Notes: generated from the sequence alone by a model not told the origin. 64,000 nt of DNA from Daejeonella lutea (GCF_900168015.1 NZ_FUYR01000001.1:866943-930942), one strand, 5' to 3'. Shown: positions 7,576 to 16,590, counted from the stretch's first letter. Translations and numbers: made by a program.

Positions 7576-9822
7576 ATGAAAAGAGAATCAACAAAATCAG
7601 CGAAGGCCAATAAATCCGAAAGCGGTAAAGCCACACCGCCAAAAAAATCAACAGACTTGAAAAAATCTGCCCCTGAACCATCTAATGCAAAGATCGATGA
7701 CCTTCAGGGGAATACTGAATCTGGTTCTGGAGAAACGATGACGACCAATCATGGTGTGCCGATCAACGATGACCAGAATTCATTAAAAGCTGGTGAGCGC
7801 GGCGCCACCCTCCTTGAGGATTTCATCCTTCGCGAGAAGATCACTCATTTTGATCACGAACGTATACCTGAACGGATTGTACACGCCCGGGGATCGGGTG
7901 CTCATGGCGTGTTTACATGTTATAAATCGCAGGCAGGTCTCACCAAGGCCCACTTCTTAGGTGAGGCTGGGCGCGAGACCCCTGTCTTTGTACGTTTCTC
8001 AACTGTAGCCGGATCACGGGGCTCCACAGACCTGGCGCGGGATGTACGCGGATTTGCGGTTAAATTCTACACACAGGAAGGTAATTTCGACCTTGTTGGC
8101 AATAACATGCCGGTCTTTTTCATACAAGACGCTATGAAGTTTCCTGATCTCGTCCATGCCGTAAAACCTGAACCCGATAATGAGATCCCTCAGGCAGCCT
8201 CGGCCCATGATACGTTCTGGGATTTTATTTCTATGATGCCTGAGTCAGCCCATATGATTATGTGGGCAATGAGTGATCGCGCGATTCCCCGCAGTTTGCG
8301 TATGATGGAAGGTTTTGGTGTGCATACCTTCCGGCTTGTGAATGCAGAGGGAAAATCGAGCTTCGTAAAGTTTCATTGGAAACCTCTCCTCGGCGTACAT
8401 TCTGTGGCGTGGGATGAGGCGCAGAAGATCTCTGGTAAGGATCCTGATTTCCATCGCCGTGATCTATGGGATGCTATTGAATCAGGTGCCTTTCCTGAGT
8501 TCGAGTTTGGAATACAGGTTGTTCCTGAAGAGGACGAATTCAAGTTTGGGTTTGATCTGCTTGATCCAACTAAGCTGATTCCTGAGGAGCTTGTCCCTGT
8601 ACAACGGATTGGCAAACTTACGTTGAACCGCAATCCAGATAACTTCTTTGCTGAAACCGAACAATCGGCATTCCATGTCGGGCACGTTGTTCCAGGAATC
8701 GATTTCACCAACGACCCGCTGCTGCAGGGAAGATTATTTTCCTACACCGACACGCAGTTGATCCGACTCGGCGGTCCGAATTTTCATGAAATCCCAATTA
8801 ACCGCCCTGTCGTGCCGGTGCATAATAACCAGCGAGACGGCTTTATGAGACAAGCTATTAACAAGGGCAAAACGAGCTACGGACCAAATTCCTTAAACGA
8901 TAATGCCCCATTGCAAGCTCCGTCTGCAGAAGGAGGCTTCGTTTCATATAACGAACGAATCGACGCTCGAAAGATCCGTGCCCGTAGCAAAAGCTTCCTC
9001 GATCATTTCAGTCAGGCACGCCTGTTTTTCCAGAGCCAGTCTGACCCGGAAAAGCAGCACATGATCGATGCACTGTCATTCGAGCTGGGCAAAGTTAAAA
9101 CAGTAGCCATCCGCGAACGTATGCTGGGGGTACTTAATCAAATTGACCCTGATTTGGCAACACCGGTAGGGCTTCATCTAGGTCTGCACGTTCCAAAAGA
9201 TCCTGAACAATTGAATTTCAGCATTCCTGCGGACGGAAAGCTGGCTGATTATGAATCAATAAAGGGCATCAAAAGTGAGATAGAGAAGTCTCCGGCACTA
9301 AGTATGGCGGATACCGTTAAAGACACGATAAAAACACGTAAGATCGCATTCCTGACAGCAGATGGCGTGGATAGCAAATCACTTAACTCTATGAAAACCA
9401 AGCTGGAAGCTGAGGGGGCTGTCGTTTCGGTTATTGCACCCAAGCTGGCACCTGTAGTAGCTGAAGATTCCACGGAAATCCCGGTCGACGAGTCGTTCCT
9501 GACTGCTGCTTCAGTTTTGTTTGACGCTGTGTTTGTGCCCGGAGGGACTAACAGCTCGGCTACGCTCGAAGCGGATCCAGATGCAATCCACTTTTTGAAT
9601 GAAGCATTTCGCCATTGTAAAGCCGTTGCAGTTGATGCATCTGCCCGGCAGGTAATAGATGCGACTTATTTCGGCAAGAAGGTCTCCAAAGAGCAATCGG
9701 CAAAACTGGCATTAAAAGAAGGTGTCATCATTGGAGATACATCAATTGGTGATACCTTTATAAAAATGATTGCGATGCATCGTTTCTGGGATCGGGAAAA
9801 ACCAATGAAAGTTCCTGCATAA
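7576..9822 (+). CDS. katE: Large-subunit monofunctional catalase HPII (clade 2)
   Basis: A 748-aa heme catalase that dismutates hydrogen peroxide in the cytosol. Family residues are in place: distal His103 in RIVHARGSGAHG, Asn176/177 in DLVGNNMPVFF, and proximal heme-ligand Tyr390 in GRLFSYTDTQLIRLG. The basic, low-complexity N-terminal extension (1-60) and a C-terminal DJ-1/PfpI-like flavodoxin domain (about 600-748, starting KIAFLTADGVD) mark the large clade 2 form, whose length is about 750. The next gene, an ankyrin protein, starts 4 bp after the stop, so they are co-transcribed. The N-terminal extension is Lys/Ser/Ala-rich and probably disordered. Confidence 0.96.
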   Translation: MKRESTKSAKANKSESGKATPPKKSTDLKKSAPEPSNAKIDDLQGNTESGSGETMTTNHGVPINDDQNSLKAGERGATLLEDFILREKITHFDHERIPERIVHARGSGAHGVFTCYKSQAGLTKAHFLGEAGRETPVFVRFSTVAGSRGSTDLARDVRGFAVKFYTQEGNFDLVGNNMPVFFIQDAMKFPDLVHAVKPEPDNEIPQAASAHDTFWDFISMMPESAHMIMWAMSDRAIPRSLRMMEGFGVHTFRLVNAEGKSSFVKFHWKPLLGVHSVAWDEAQKISGKDPDFHRRDLWDAIESGAFPEFEFGIQVVPEEDEFKFGFDLLDPTKLIPEELVPVQRIGKLTLNRNPDNFFAETEQSAFHVGHVVPGIDFTNDPLLQGRLFSYTDTQLIRLGGPNFHEIPINRPVVPVHNNQRDGFMRQAINKGKTSYGPNSLNDNAPLQAPSAEGGFVSYNERIDARKIRARSKSFLDHFSQARLFFQSQSDPEKQHMIDALSFELGKVKTVAIRERMLGVLNQIDPDLATPVGLHLGLHVPKDPEQLNFSIPADGKLADYESIKGIKSEIEKSPALSMADTVKDTIKTRKIAFLTADGVDSKSLNSMKTKLEAEGAVVSVIAPKLAPVVAEDSTEIPVDESFLTAASVLFDAVFVPGGTNSSATLEADPDAIHFLNEAFRHCKAVAVDASARQVIDATYFGKKVSKEQSAKLALKEGVIIGDTSIGDTFIKMIAMHRFWDREKPMKVPA

Positions 9823-9826
9823 TCTT

Positions 9827-10303
9827 ATGGAAATAACACCCGAGGTTATAATTCACGCCGCCCGGCAAGGCCGGGCGGATGTACTTGAAGAAATAGTTAA
9901 AGCAGGTGCTAGTCTGGACGTGAGGGATGATAAAGGCTACACTCCCCTAATCATCGCCTGTTATAATGAACGATACGAAACCGCGAAATTTCTGCTGGAA
10001 AACGGAGCAGACGTGAATGCTGCAGATTATGGTGGCAATACCCCTCTGATGGGGGCCGCATTCAAGGGCTATGGAGATATTGTCGAATTATTGATACAAA
10101 AAGGTGCAAACCTAAATCTTCAGCACGGTAATGGCGGCACAGCTTTAATGTTTGCAGCCATGTTTGGCCGTAACGATATGCTACGTCTCCTTGTGAGCCA
10201 TGGAGCTGATAAAAATATTAGCGATGCCCGCGGACTTTCAGTATATGATCTCGCCGCGCAGCAGGGAAATGAGGAAGCGATAGGAATTTTGGAGCAAAGC
10301 TAA
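9827..10303 (+). CDS. Ankyrin-repeat protein linked to catalase
   Basis: A 158-aa soluble protein built from four to five ankyrin repeats: DKGYTPLIIACYNERYETAK (split at 20 residues), YGGNTPLMGAAFKGYGDIVE, GNGGTALMFAAMFGRNDMLR and a degenerate last repeat ARGLSVYDLAAQQGNEEAI. No signal peptide or membrane segment. It starts 4 bp after the catalase stop. In other bacteria (for example ankB beside katB in Pseudomonas aeruginosa, though that one is membrane-anchored) ankyrin proteins are needed for full catalase activity or peroxide resistance; the same role here is inferred from position. Confidence 0.9.
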   Translation: MEITPEVIIHAARQGRADVLEEIVKAGASLDVRDDKGYTPLIIACYNERYETAKFLLENGADVNAADYGGNTPLMGAAFKGYGDIVELLIQKGANLNLQHGNGGTALMFAAMFGRNDMLRLLVSHGADKNISDARGLSVYDLAAQQGNEEAIGILEQS

Positions 10304-10421
10304 ACCCTCTAAACTCTTTTATCAAGGTCCCGCCCAGGTTCCGGTGATAGATCTGTGCCAAAAAACTGGCTGAACATTATGCCCTTTGCTCTTAAATCCA
10401 GACATTCAGCCGCGACATACC

Positions 10422-10451
10422 AAAAGCCCCCGAATTGCCGGAGGGTTTTTG
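10422..10451 (+). terminator. Probable terminator after katE-ankyrin operon
   Basis: Imperfect stem AAAAgCCCCCG...CGGaGGGTTTTT with a T5 tract, 120 bp after the ankyrin stop codon. Confidence 0.55.
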
Positions 10452-10570
10452 GTCTCATCGACACCGGAGGCCGTGTAAATATATTTGTCGTCTTTGAAAG
10501 TTAAATTCAAACTTGACTGATTCACGGTTGCATGGAAGTGTCTCACATACTCTCCGTCTAACTCGAAATT

Positions 10571-10966
10571 TTAATTTGTAATTCCCAATACCCACCTCAC
10601 CTCAAACCTATCCACCACCTCGATCAACCTTTCGTCTTCATTATAAGCACCGAAAGCACCACGGAGTTTACCGGCGATTACTCTCCGGTCATCAGCGCTT
10701 TTGCAAGGGAGAAATACAGAGAGATAATTGCCGATCCTTCGACCTTCATCGTGTACCAGGTCTGACCCGTGGATAACGAGGTTTTCAGAAACCAGCAAGC
10801 CGCTGATTACCGGCTTTTCAGTAAAGCCTTTTAAGGGCTGGTCAAACGTTTCAAACTCCAGCGTGCCGCCAAAGCAGCCCTGATAAAAGGTGAGAGCTTT
10901 TCTACAATTCCCGGCGAAGGTGATAAAGATCCCGCCTGTTAATTTATCCCTGTTGTCAAATAACAT
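10571..10966 (-). CDS. VOC-superfamily protein (PhnB-like)
   Basis: A 131-aa vicinal-oxygen-chelate protein. The opening GGIFITFAGNCRKALTFYQG and FGGTLEFETFD are typical of the PhnB group, as is the closing EVVDRFEVRWVLGITN. It is shorter than the paralogue at 3216 and lacks the usual IxxxxGNAEEA wording, so it belongs to a separate subgroup. Ten bp separate it from the upstream SRPBCC gene (10977), making it the last gene of a four-gene minus-strand unit. Substrate not known. Confidence 0.75.
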   Translation of the reverse strand: MLFDNRDKLTGGIFITFAGNCRKALTFYQGCFGGTLEFETFDQPLKGFTEKPVISGLLVSENLVIHGSDLVHDEGRRIGNYLSVFLPCKSADDRRVIAGKLRGAFGAYNEDERLIEVVDRFEVRWVLGITN

Positions 10967-10976
10967 GAATTACACT

Positions 10977-11426
10977 TTATGCATCCGGGATGTTTGGTTC
11001 AACCAATTTTTTCAATTTCTCCAGGCACTCCTGCCAGCCCAGGTAGCACATTTCCGTTGGTATCTGGTCAGGAATTCCTGACTGTACAACTGTAAGTTCA
11101 GTTCCTACTGAAACCTTTTTTAGCGTTACTGTTGTAATTATCTCACCCGGCAGATTTGGGTCGTCAAACCTGTCGCAGTACTTCACAAGCTCATTAGGCT
11201 TAATCTCCAGATACTCGCCGCCAAAAGACTGGCTACTGTCGGTGGTGAAATTCAGAAAGCTCATCTTGAACTTGCCTCCGACTTTAAAATCCATCTCATG
11301 CACTTCACAGGCGAAACCGTAAGGCGGCAACCAGCTCGCATGTGCAACAGGATTTGAAAAGGCGCGGAATAATTTCTCCGGGCTTGCCGTAATTATCCGA
11401 TGTAGTGTTACTGTGTTCTTTTCCAT
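10977..11426 (-). CDS. SRPBCC (AHSA1-like) domain protein
   Basis: A 149-aa cytosolic START-fold protein. It shows TLHRIITASPEKLFRAFSNP (about 6-25), HEMDFKVGGKFKMSF (about 43-57) and the terminal GWQECLEKLKKLVEPN helix that is constant in AHSA1 proteins. No enzyme residues can be assigned. Immediately upstream of the VOC gene (10 bp) and 35 bp downstream of the DoxX-like membrane protein, so part of the same unit. Role inferred only as small-ligand binding. Confidence 0.84.
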   Translation of the reverse strand: MEKNTVTLHRIITASPEKLFRAFSNPVAHASWLPPYGFACEVHEMDFKVGGKFKMSFLNFTTDSSQSFGGEYLEIKPNELVKYCDRFDDPNLPGEIITTVTLKKVSVGTELTVVQSGIPDQIPTEMCYLGWQECLEKLKKLVEPNIPDA

Positions 11427-11461
11427 TTCTGATAAAATTTAAATTGCTGTTAAACGATGGC

Positions 11462-11836
11462 TTAAGCGGTCGCACGCATTTTGTTTCCGTACACATAGGA
11501 AACTGCAAGAATTCCCAAAAACACTAGTGGCATGGCTATGAAACCCGGATTCTGATCCACACAAGCATGGCTGAGGGCGGCAAAGATCAGATTAAAGGTT
11601 AGGCCCGCATAAGCCCACTCCCTTAATTTGCCCGGAGTCTTCGGATAAGCTATAGCGATTACACCGAGGATTTTACAAACCACCAGCGCAAAAGCGAAAT
11701 AGTCGGGGTAACCAAGGTCCCTTGTGCCCACTGTCATATATTGAGGCGCAAAAAGCCAGGTTGCCAGCGGCATCAAACCTTCCCATAAAACAATTATGGT
11801 TGTGGCTATGCAGAAGATAATTTTGTTCTTTTTCAT
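11462..11836 (-). CDS. DoxX-like integral membrane protein
   Basis: A 124-aa protein with four predicted membrane helices (about 5-22, 44-63, 72-90, 97-115). The DLGYPDYFAFALVVCKILGV stretch and PGKLREWAYAGLTFNLIFAA match the DoxX-like (DoxX_2) family of small inner-membrane proteins. Biochemical function of the family is unsettled; some members associate with redox enzymes. It lies between two SRPBCC genes in a minus-strand unit. Confidence 0.82.
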   Translation of the reverse strand: MKKNKIIFCIATTIIVLWEGLMPLATWLFAPQYMTVGTRDLGYPDYFAFALVVCKILGVIAIAYPKTPGKLREWAYAGLTFNLIFAALSHACVDQNPGFIAMPLVFLGILAVSYVYGNKMRATA

Positions 11837-11914
11837 GATTGATTATGATTAATAGGATGATAAGATTAATAGAATTTCTTCGCATCGCCCACCATAGCTA
11901 TAGCGAAGGCGGGC

Positions 11915-12334
11915 TTATTTACTTTCAACATATCTGACGAAGCTGTCCAAAATCGACTTCCATCCTTGTTTTTGCATTTCGGGAGAATTCTGTGATTCAG
12001 GTTCGAAGCTAGTCGCTACAGTGGTTTTTCCGTCTTGTTCTGAAAATAGTGTGGTTGCAGATCTGCCGTCTGCCATTGTGTAAGTTATTTCCTTGTGATG
12101 GTCTACTTTGTCGTAGGTTCCTTCAAAATCAAAACCGAAACTGCCGTCCTTGGCTTCCATTCGGTTCTTAAACTTACCCCCTGTTCTCAGGTCGTTCTCA
12201 CTGCTTGGCGTATGCCAGCTTGGATCTGCAGTATTCCATTGCATGATATCTGCTGGATTATTCCACACCTCCCATACTTTTGATAAGGGAGCATTTATGC
12301 TTGCTGCTACAGTGATTTTTTCTTGTGCTGTCAT
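11915..12334 (-). CDS. SRPBCC domain protein (polyketide cyclase/dehydrase-like)
   Basis: A 139-aa START-fold protein. I chose the ATG at 12334 (MTAQEKITVAASINAPLSKV) because the family normally begins a few residues before the first strand; the longer frame to 12412 adds 26 residues without family character. Features: VWEVWNNPADIMQWNTAD (about 22-39), DLRTGGKFKNRMEAKDG, and a terminal GWKSILDSFVRYVE helix. It is the promoter-proximal gene of the minus-strand unit and divergent from the GlxA/AraC regulator at 12463, which may control it. Confidence 0.84.
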   Translation of the reverse strand: MTAQEKITVAASINAPLSKVWEVWNNPADIMQWNTADPSWHTPSSENDLRTGGKFKNRMEAKDGSFGFDFEGTYDKVDHHKEITYTMADGRSATTLFSEQDGKTTVATSFEPESQNSPEMQKQGWKSILDSFVRYVESK

Positions 12335-12462
12335 GATATCTAAATTTTTGGTTATTATTATACTACAAAGATGCAAGAGATCACAAAGGGTGGTCTGTTG
12401 TAAAAGCGACAATTTAGGGGTTGGATTACGACACCCATTTTTATGCCTCTTTAATTAAAATT

Positions 12463-13440
12463 ATGCAAATTTCAGTTTTCGTCCCACAGTACGGTGTAAT
12501 AGAAGCAATTACACCAGCTTTCAGAACCTTTAATACGGCCAACGAATTTCTTACCACCTTCGGTAAAAAACCCATCTTTCAGGTTGAGTACGTTGGCCTG
12601 AACGAATATGTACCAGCTAACAATGGAGAGTATACCATTAAAACCGATCGGCTGCTGAAGGATGTCGGTGAAACCGATTTGCTCATTATACCGCCGACCT
12701 TTGGTGATACGAACGCAGGTATCCTCGCTAATGCCGCAGCCATACCCAACTTTACCCGGCTCCATATGAAAGGCGCGCGTCTTGCCAGCCTTTGTATAGG
12801 CGCCTTCCTGCTGGCTGAAACCGGATTGCTAAACGGCAAGAAATGCTCTACACACTGGGCACATATTTCCGAGTTCAGGGAAAAATACCCGCAGATCGAA
12901 GTTGAAGATGGCGCCGTCATCACCGAGCATGATAATATTTATAGCAGCGGAGGTGCGAGCAGCTTATGGAATTTAATACTATATCTGGTGGAGAAATTCT
13001 CTGACCGCGAAACAGCCGTAATGATCTCCAAATACTTTGCGCTGGATATCGGCCGCGACAGCCAGTCGCAGTTTGCCATTTTCCGCGGGCAGAAAAACCA
13101 CGGTGATGCCGACATTCAAAAGGTGCAGGATTATATTGAAACCAATTATGAGGACAAGATAACCGTTGAAGACCTGGTTAATCATATAAACGTTGGGCGC
13201 AGGACCTTCGAACGCAGGTTCAAGGATGCGACAAATAACAGTCCGGTGGAATATATTCAGCGCGTACGCATCGAAGCAGCAAAAAAGTTCTTTGAAGCCT
13301 CCCGAAAGAATGTGACCGAGGTGATGTACGGGGTCGGTTATACAGATACTAAAGCGTTCAGGGATATTTTCAGAAAAATCACGGGGCTGACACCGATTGA
13401 GTATCGGAATAAGTTTGCAAAGGTGGCGAATGAGGTCTGA
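12463..13440 (+). CDS. GlxA-type transcriptional regulator (DJ-1/PfpI plus AraC HTH)
   Basis: A 325-aa cytosolic regulator. Residues 1-180 form a DJ-1/PfpI (GATase1-like) sensor domain with the ARLASLCIGAFLLAETGLL nucleophile-elbow segment (Cys in LCIGAF), then HWAHISEFREKYP and SSGGASSLWNLILYLVE. Residues about 215-320 are an AraC DNA-binding domain, with IHVGRRTFERRFKDATNNSP-like first helix-turn-helix wording (ITVEDLVNHINVGRRTFERR) and VMYGVGYTDTKAFRDIFRKI. I start at 12463 (MQISVFVPQYG) rather than 12421 because the domain starts there. It is divergent from the SRPBCC-DoxX-SRPBCC-VOC unit, its likely target. Confidence 0.88.
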   Translation: MQISVFVPQYGVIEAITPAFRTFNTANEFLTTFGKKPIFQVEYVGLNEYVPANNGEYTIKTDRLLKDVGETDLLIIPPTFGDTNAGILANAAAIPNFTRLHMKGARLASLCIGAFLLAETGLLNGKKCSTHWAHISEFREKYPQIEVEDGAVITEHDNIYSSGGASSLWNLILYLVEKFSDRETAVMISKYFALDIGRDSQSQFAIFRGQKNHGDADIQKVQDYIETNYEDKITVEDLVNHINVGRRTFERRFKDATNNSPVEYIQRVRIEAAKKFFEASRKNVTEVMYGVGYTDTKAFRDIFRKITGLTPIEYRNKFAKVANEV

Positions 13441-13506
13441 CGTTTTACGTTATACGTTGTATGTTATAAGTTGTAAGTTATAAGTTGTAAGTTATAAGTT
13501 ATAAGT
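13441..13506. repeat. Heptamer tandem repeat A, (AGTTRTA)n
   Basis: Nine consecutive 7-bp units (CGTTTTA, CGTTATA, CGTTGTA, TGTTATA, AGTTGTA, AGTTATA and variants) plus AGT. The repeat starts on the first base after the stop codon of the GlxA/AraC gene. Confidence 0.9.
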
Positions 13507-13593
13507 CTGGGCGGATATGCACCCCTTCTCCCTCTGCGTCCTTTGCGAAAACTTTGCGATCTTTTCGGTAAAAAAATCATTGTCTGGCGTTGG

Positions 13594-13655
13594 GTACGCT
13601 AGCGCTCCCCTTCCTTCAAGGGGAGCTGTCCGCCTCGGGCGGACTGAGGGGTGGT
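13594..13655 (-). repeat. Dispersed hairpin repeat, head copy 1
   Basis: Read on the minus strand: CCCCTCAGTCCGCC, GGCGGAC, AGCTCCCCTT, loop, AAGGGGAGCGC, AGCGTAC. Contains two hairpins (CTCCCCTT/AAGGGGAG and GTCCGCC/GGCGGAC). The same head occurs at 16591 and 18861 on the plus strand. No T-tract, so not a standard terminator. Confidence 0.8.
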
Positions 13656-13668
13656 AATTCGTAATTCA

Positions 13669-14130
13669 CTACAGCTTCACAACAAAATCCACATCCTCTG
13701 CCGGCAAGCACCTCACATCATTACACGTTTGATACCTCAGCACACCGCTAACCTGTTTTGAAGCCGGATTCTTCAACTTCACCCTCTGCCGTACAACCAA
13801 CTTATCGGAATATTGATATGCGTAGATCCCGAGCGATTCATCACTAAACTTCTCCAATTTGCCAACTTCCAGTGCATTGCCTTCTAAGTGAGTTCCTTCG
13901 CCCTTGGTAAACTTGATAGCTAGGCGTTCGGCAACGGATTTTTTCGGCTGTACGTGCGAGTAAATGTGCCATCCCGGATCGATGCTGGCGGTGAAAAGAA
14001 GGGTGTAAATACCGTCTCCGTCCTTTACAGAAGAATACGACCATTTAACCGGCGCAAAGATCTGCGCTGAAGCATGCCCACTGGCAATGAACACCAGTAA
14101 TACTAATAGGTAATTCTTAAAAGTTCTCAT
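13669..14130 (-). CDS. DsbD N-terminal (alpha) domain-like secreted protein
   Basis: A 153-aa protein with a signal peptide (1-22, ending SGHASA). The remainder resembles the periplasmic alpha domain of the disulfide reductase DsbD: DPGWHIYSHVQP (about 51-62) and the terminal RYQTCNDVRCLPAE with Cys136 and Cys141, the place of the DsbD C103/C109 pair. The transmembrane beta and thioredoxin gamma domains of DsbD are missing, so it can only be a periplasmic relay. Its ATG overlaps the stop of the upstream thioredoxin-barrel gene (TAATG), showing translational coupling. It likely exchanges electrons with that partner; this is inference. Confidence 0.83.
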   Translation of the reverse strand: MRTFKNYLLVLLVFIASGHASAQIFAPVKWSYSSVKDGDGIYTLLFTASIDPGWHIYSHVQPKKSVAERLAIKFTKGEGTHLEGNALEVGKLEKFSDESLGIYAYQYSDKLVVRQRVKLKNPASKQVSGVLRYQTCNDVRCLPAEDVDFVVKL

Positions 14131-15077
14131 TATAATGTAAAGGCAAGTTGAAAACCGAATGTTTGATTTCTTTGTTTCCCAGGAAAACCAGAATTTACAT
14201 CTTTTACACCGGTGTCCGAAGATAGGATAAATTCCGATTGCTTACTTTTACCTATAAAGGCACTGAGACCGAGTTTCACACCATGATCTGAACCCGGCAT
14301 GACATACCTTTTCTTATTTAGTAATACTGCTGTATAAGGTGATGCAATAACACGGTAACCTCCGGTACGTCCGAATACAGAACCCTTATAAAGGTTTAGG
14401 CCAATATCTAATGGAAACTGAACATAGGTGCGTGAAGTGCCAGCACCCCCTTTTTCAATCATGTTCAGTCCCGGTCGCAATAAAAGACGCTTGGTTTCCA
14501 GAGCCACAAATGCACCTGCCTCGTATCCCAAACCCCATTCTTTGGAATAGTTAGTAAACCGTGAGATATTAGGGCCAAGTTTCAAACCGTAACTTAGTGC
14601 CGGGGCTGTCTTTTGACTTGCTTGACGGGTCAAGATATATTGCTCTATTTTTAGGTTTTCAGCGTCCTGTGCAGGATCAGGGCTTGTGGACACAAAATTC
14701 ATGAAACGCTTAACATCCAAATAGCCAAAGCGACGTTGTTGTACCACCCTGTCCGCATTAACGATCAAAAAAGTTGGAAAACCCGCTATGTTAAACTCGT
14801 TTCTTAGAGCTTCCCCCCGTACTGATTCGCCGTCAATTTCGATAGGCACATAACGCTTTTCCAGCTCAGCTTTGACCGCACTATCCGGAAAAACCAACCG
14901 GTCCATCCTTTTACATGGTGCACACCACCTGGCGGTAAAATAAACCAGCACATTTTTCCCTTCGGCCGAGGCTCTTTTCAGTGCAGCTTCGAGCGGAATT
15001 CTCGGAAAATTAGAAGCTAAAACGGAGGGAGCCTGAATCAGAACCAGGAATAACAGACTTAACATTAATCGCCTCAT
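14130..15077 (-). CDS. Thioredoxin-fold protein fused to an outer-membrane beta-barrel-like domain
   Basis: A 315-aa exported protein from the ATG at 15077 (MRRLMLSLLF, signal peptide to about 22); the longer frame to 15152 would bury the signal peptide and also run into the divergent gene. Residues 25-150 are thioredoxin-like: NVLVYFTARWCAPCKRMDR with Cys52/Cys55, then AGFPTFLIVNADR with the cis-Pro. Residues about 175-315 look like a small outer-membrane beta-barrel (PorT/OmpW-like), with alternating strands such as LSYGLKLGPNISRFTNYSKE and a final GFQLAFTL ending in an aromatic-hydrophobic strand. Coupled by TAATG to the DsbD-alpha-like gene. This domain union is unusual; disulfide exchange at the outer membrane is inferred. 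Confidence 0.75.
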   Translation of the reverse strand: MRRLMLSLLFLVLIQAPSVLASNFPRIPLEAALKRASAEGKNVLVYFTARWCAPCKRMDRLVFPDSAVKAELEKRYVPIEIDGESVRGEALRNEFNIAGFPTFLIVNADRVVQQRRFGYLDVKRFMNFVSTSPDPAQDAENLKIEQYILTRQASQKTAPALSYGLKLGPNISRFTNYSKEWGLGYEAGAFVALETKRLLLRPGLNMIEKGGAGTSRTYVQFPLDIGLNLYKGSVFGRTGGYRVIASPYTAVLLNKKRYVMPGSDHGVKLGLSAFIGKSKQSEFILSSDTGVKDVNSGFPGKQRNQTFGFQLAFTL

Positions 15078-15189
15078 GCTGAATAGTTTTTGTGTGAAGT
15101 TTGGTATAAAACTAGGAAAATTTCCGAAGGCACATAATTGCGCACCTTTCATTATCTTACATTTTCTACTTAACCTCTTACTAACACCT

Positions 15190-16509
15190 ATGAAGCCCTT
15201 TTACGTCGACGACCAAACCAAATCAGACCTTCAGATCTTCGGCAGCGGAAGCGATTCCATAGTATGCGTCTTCAACAGAACCATAACCAATGGCGGTGAT
15301 CTGATGTTAAAAGAAATTATCGGGAATCCGTTAAGAGATGAAGATAACATCTCAGAACGGATAAATACCATCCGGTATCTAATGGTAAATGTGGAGCATC
15401 TGACCTTCGACAAAACCTCAGTTGATTTCATGGATCATTATCTCAGCAGGCCAGACAAACCGCGAAAATTTACACGCGTTAATGCCATGAAGAATGTCGT
15501 GAAACGCTACTGGATGCCATCGGCGGATTATTATATCAAGCGCAGGGGTGTTGCCGAAACCTTAGAAAATCTCCGCTTCATTGTTCTTTTCTGCAATGAA
15601 TTCTGCAAAGAAACTACCCTCCCACTTTTTACCCGCCTGGCAGAAGGCTTGCAGGAATTTCAGCAGATCCCTTTAATTTTAAAAGGCCTTAGGGCTAGAA
15701 AACCATTCAGCCGGTACGAAGTTGAACGTGCAGATTTTCTCCTGCGCAACAAACATTATAAAACTTTAAAGCAGCTTCTTTCCGACTTGTACCTTTTAGA
15801 TGCATTTTATTCAGTTGCTTCCAGTTCCAGAGCCCGGAAATATGTACTCCCGGTTTTCCGCAAAGGCAGCACACTGGAGCTTACAGGGGTGTTCCATCCG
15901 CTTTTAGAACGTCCTATTTTGAATGATCTGACGTTGGACAATCAGACCAATATGGCGTTCATTACTGGCGCAAATATGTCCGGGAAATCAACTTTTATGA
16001 AATCGGTGAGCATTGCAGTATATCTCGCTCATCTGGGTTTTCCGGTACCAGCCGAAAAGATGGTCCTGTCCCTTTTAGACGGAATAATCTCAACTATCAA
16101 CTTACCGGACAATATCAGGCTCGGCGAAAGCCACTTCTACGCTGAAGCCAATCGCGTAAAATTAGTAGCCGAACAAATCAATAATCATATGAAGCTATTA
16201 GTTGTATTCGATGAGTTTTTCCGAGGTACAAATATCAAAGATGCCTACGAAGCTTCGCTCCGGATCTCCGGCTTATTCTCAGGCATCAAGAATTGCTTTT
16301 TCCTGCTATCAACGCATATCACAGAGGTTGCCACTGTTCTAAACACCCGCGAAGACATATTATTCCGCTGCTTTAAAACGGATATGAGTGCGGGCACCCC
16401 GGTATTTAACTATGAGCTGCTGGACGGTATTAATGATGATCATATTGGAATGTGGATTTTGGAGAATAAGGGGATATTTGGGTTGTTGGAAACGTGGCAA
16501 AAGAAGTAG
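15190..16509 (+). CDS. MutS-family ATPase lacking the mismatch-recognition domain
   Basis: A 439-aa MutS-like protein starting at the ATG at 15190; the longer frame (15076) overlaps the divergent gene's start. It has a core lever/clamp region and a C-terminal ABC-type ATPase: Walker A ITGANMSGKSTFMKS (about 257-271), Walker B/signature LLVVFDEFFRGTN (about 336-348) and the LSTHITEVA switch. It lacks domain I with the Phe-x-Glu mismatch reader, so it is not housekeeping MutS (about 870 aa). Stand-alone MutS-like ATPases are frequent in Bacteroidota, roles largely unassigned. Monocistronic. Confidence 0.85.
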   Translation: MKPFYVDDQTKSDLQIFGSGSDSIVCVFNRTITNGGDLMLKEIIGNPLRDEDNISERINTIRYLMVNVEHLTFDKTSVDFMDHYLSRPDKPRKFTRVNAMKNVVKRYWMPSADYYIKRRGVAETLENLRFIVLFCNEFCKETTLPLFTRLAEGLQEFQQIPLILKGLRARKPFSRYEVERADFLLRNKHYKTLKQLLSDLYLLDAFYSVASSSRARKYVLPVFRKGSTLELTGVFHPLLERPILNDLTLDNQTNMAFITGANMSGKSTFMKSVSIAVYLAHLGFPVPAEKMVLSLLDGIISTINLPDNIRLGESHFYAEANRVKLVAEQINNHMKLLVVFDEFFRGTNIKDAYEASLRISGLFSGIKNCFFLLSTHITEVATVLNTREDILFRCFKTDMSAGTPVFNYELLDGINDDHIGMWILENKGIFGLLETWQKK

Positions 16510-16590
16510 TCTATTGTCAACTTGCCATTTATCTAACGCTCGTATGGTATTTGGATTAGAGGCGTTCAGGAGCAAGAAACGAATTTAAAA

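Noticed and set aside
13594-13655. Rho-independent terminator after the GlxA/AraC gene
   Set aside because: Strong hairpins but no T-tract; the same sequence recurs at 16591 and 18861, so it is a repeat family.
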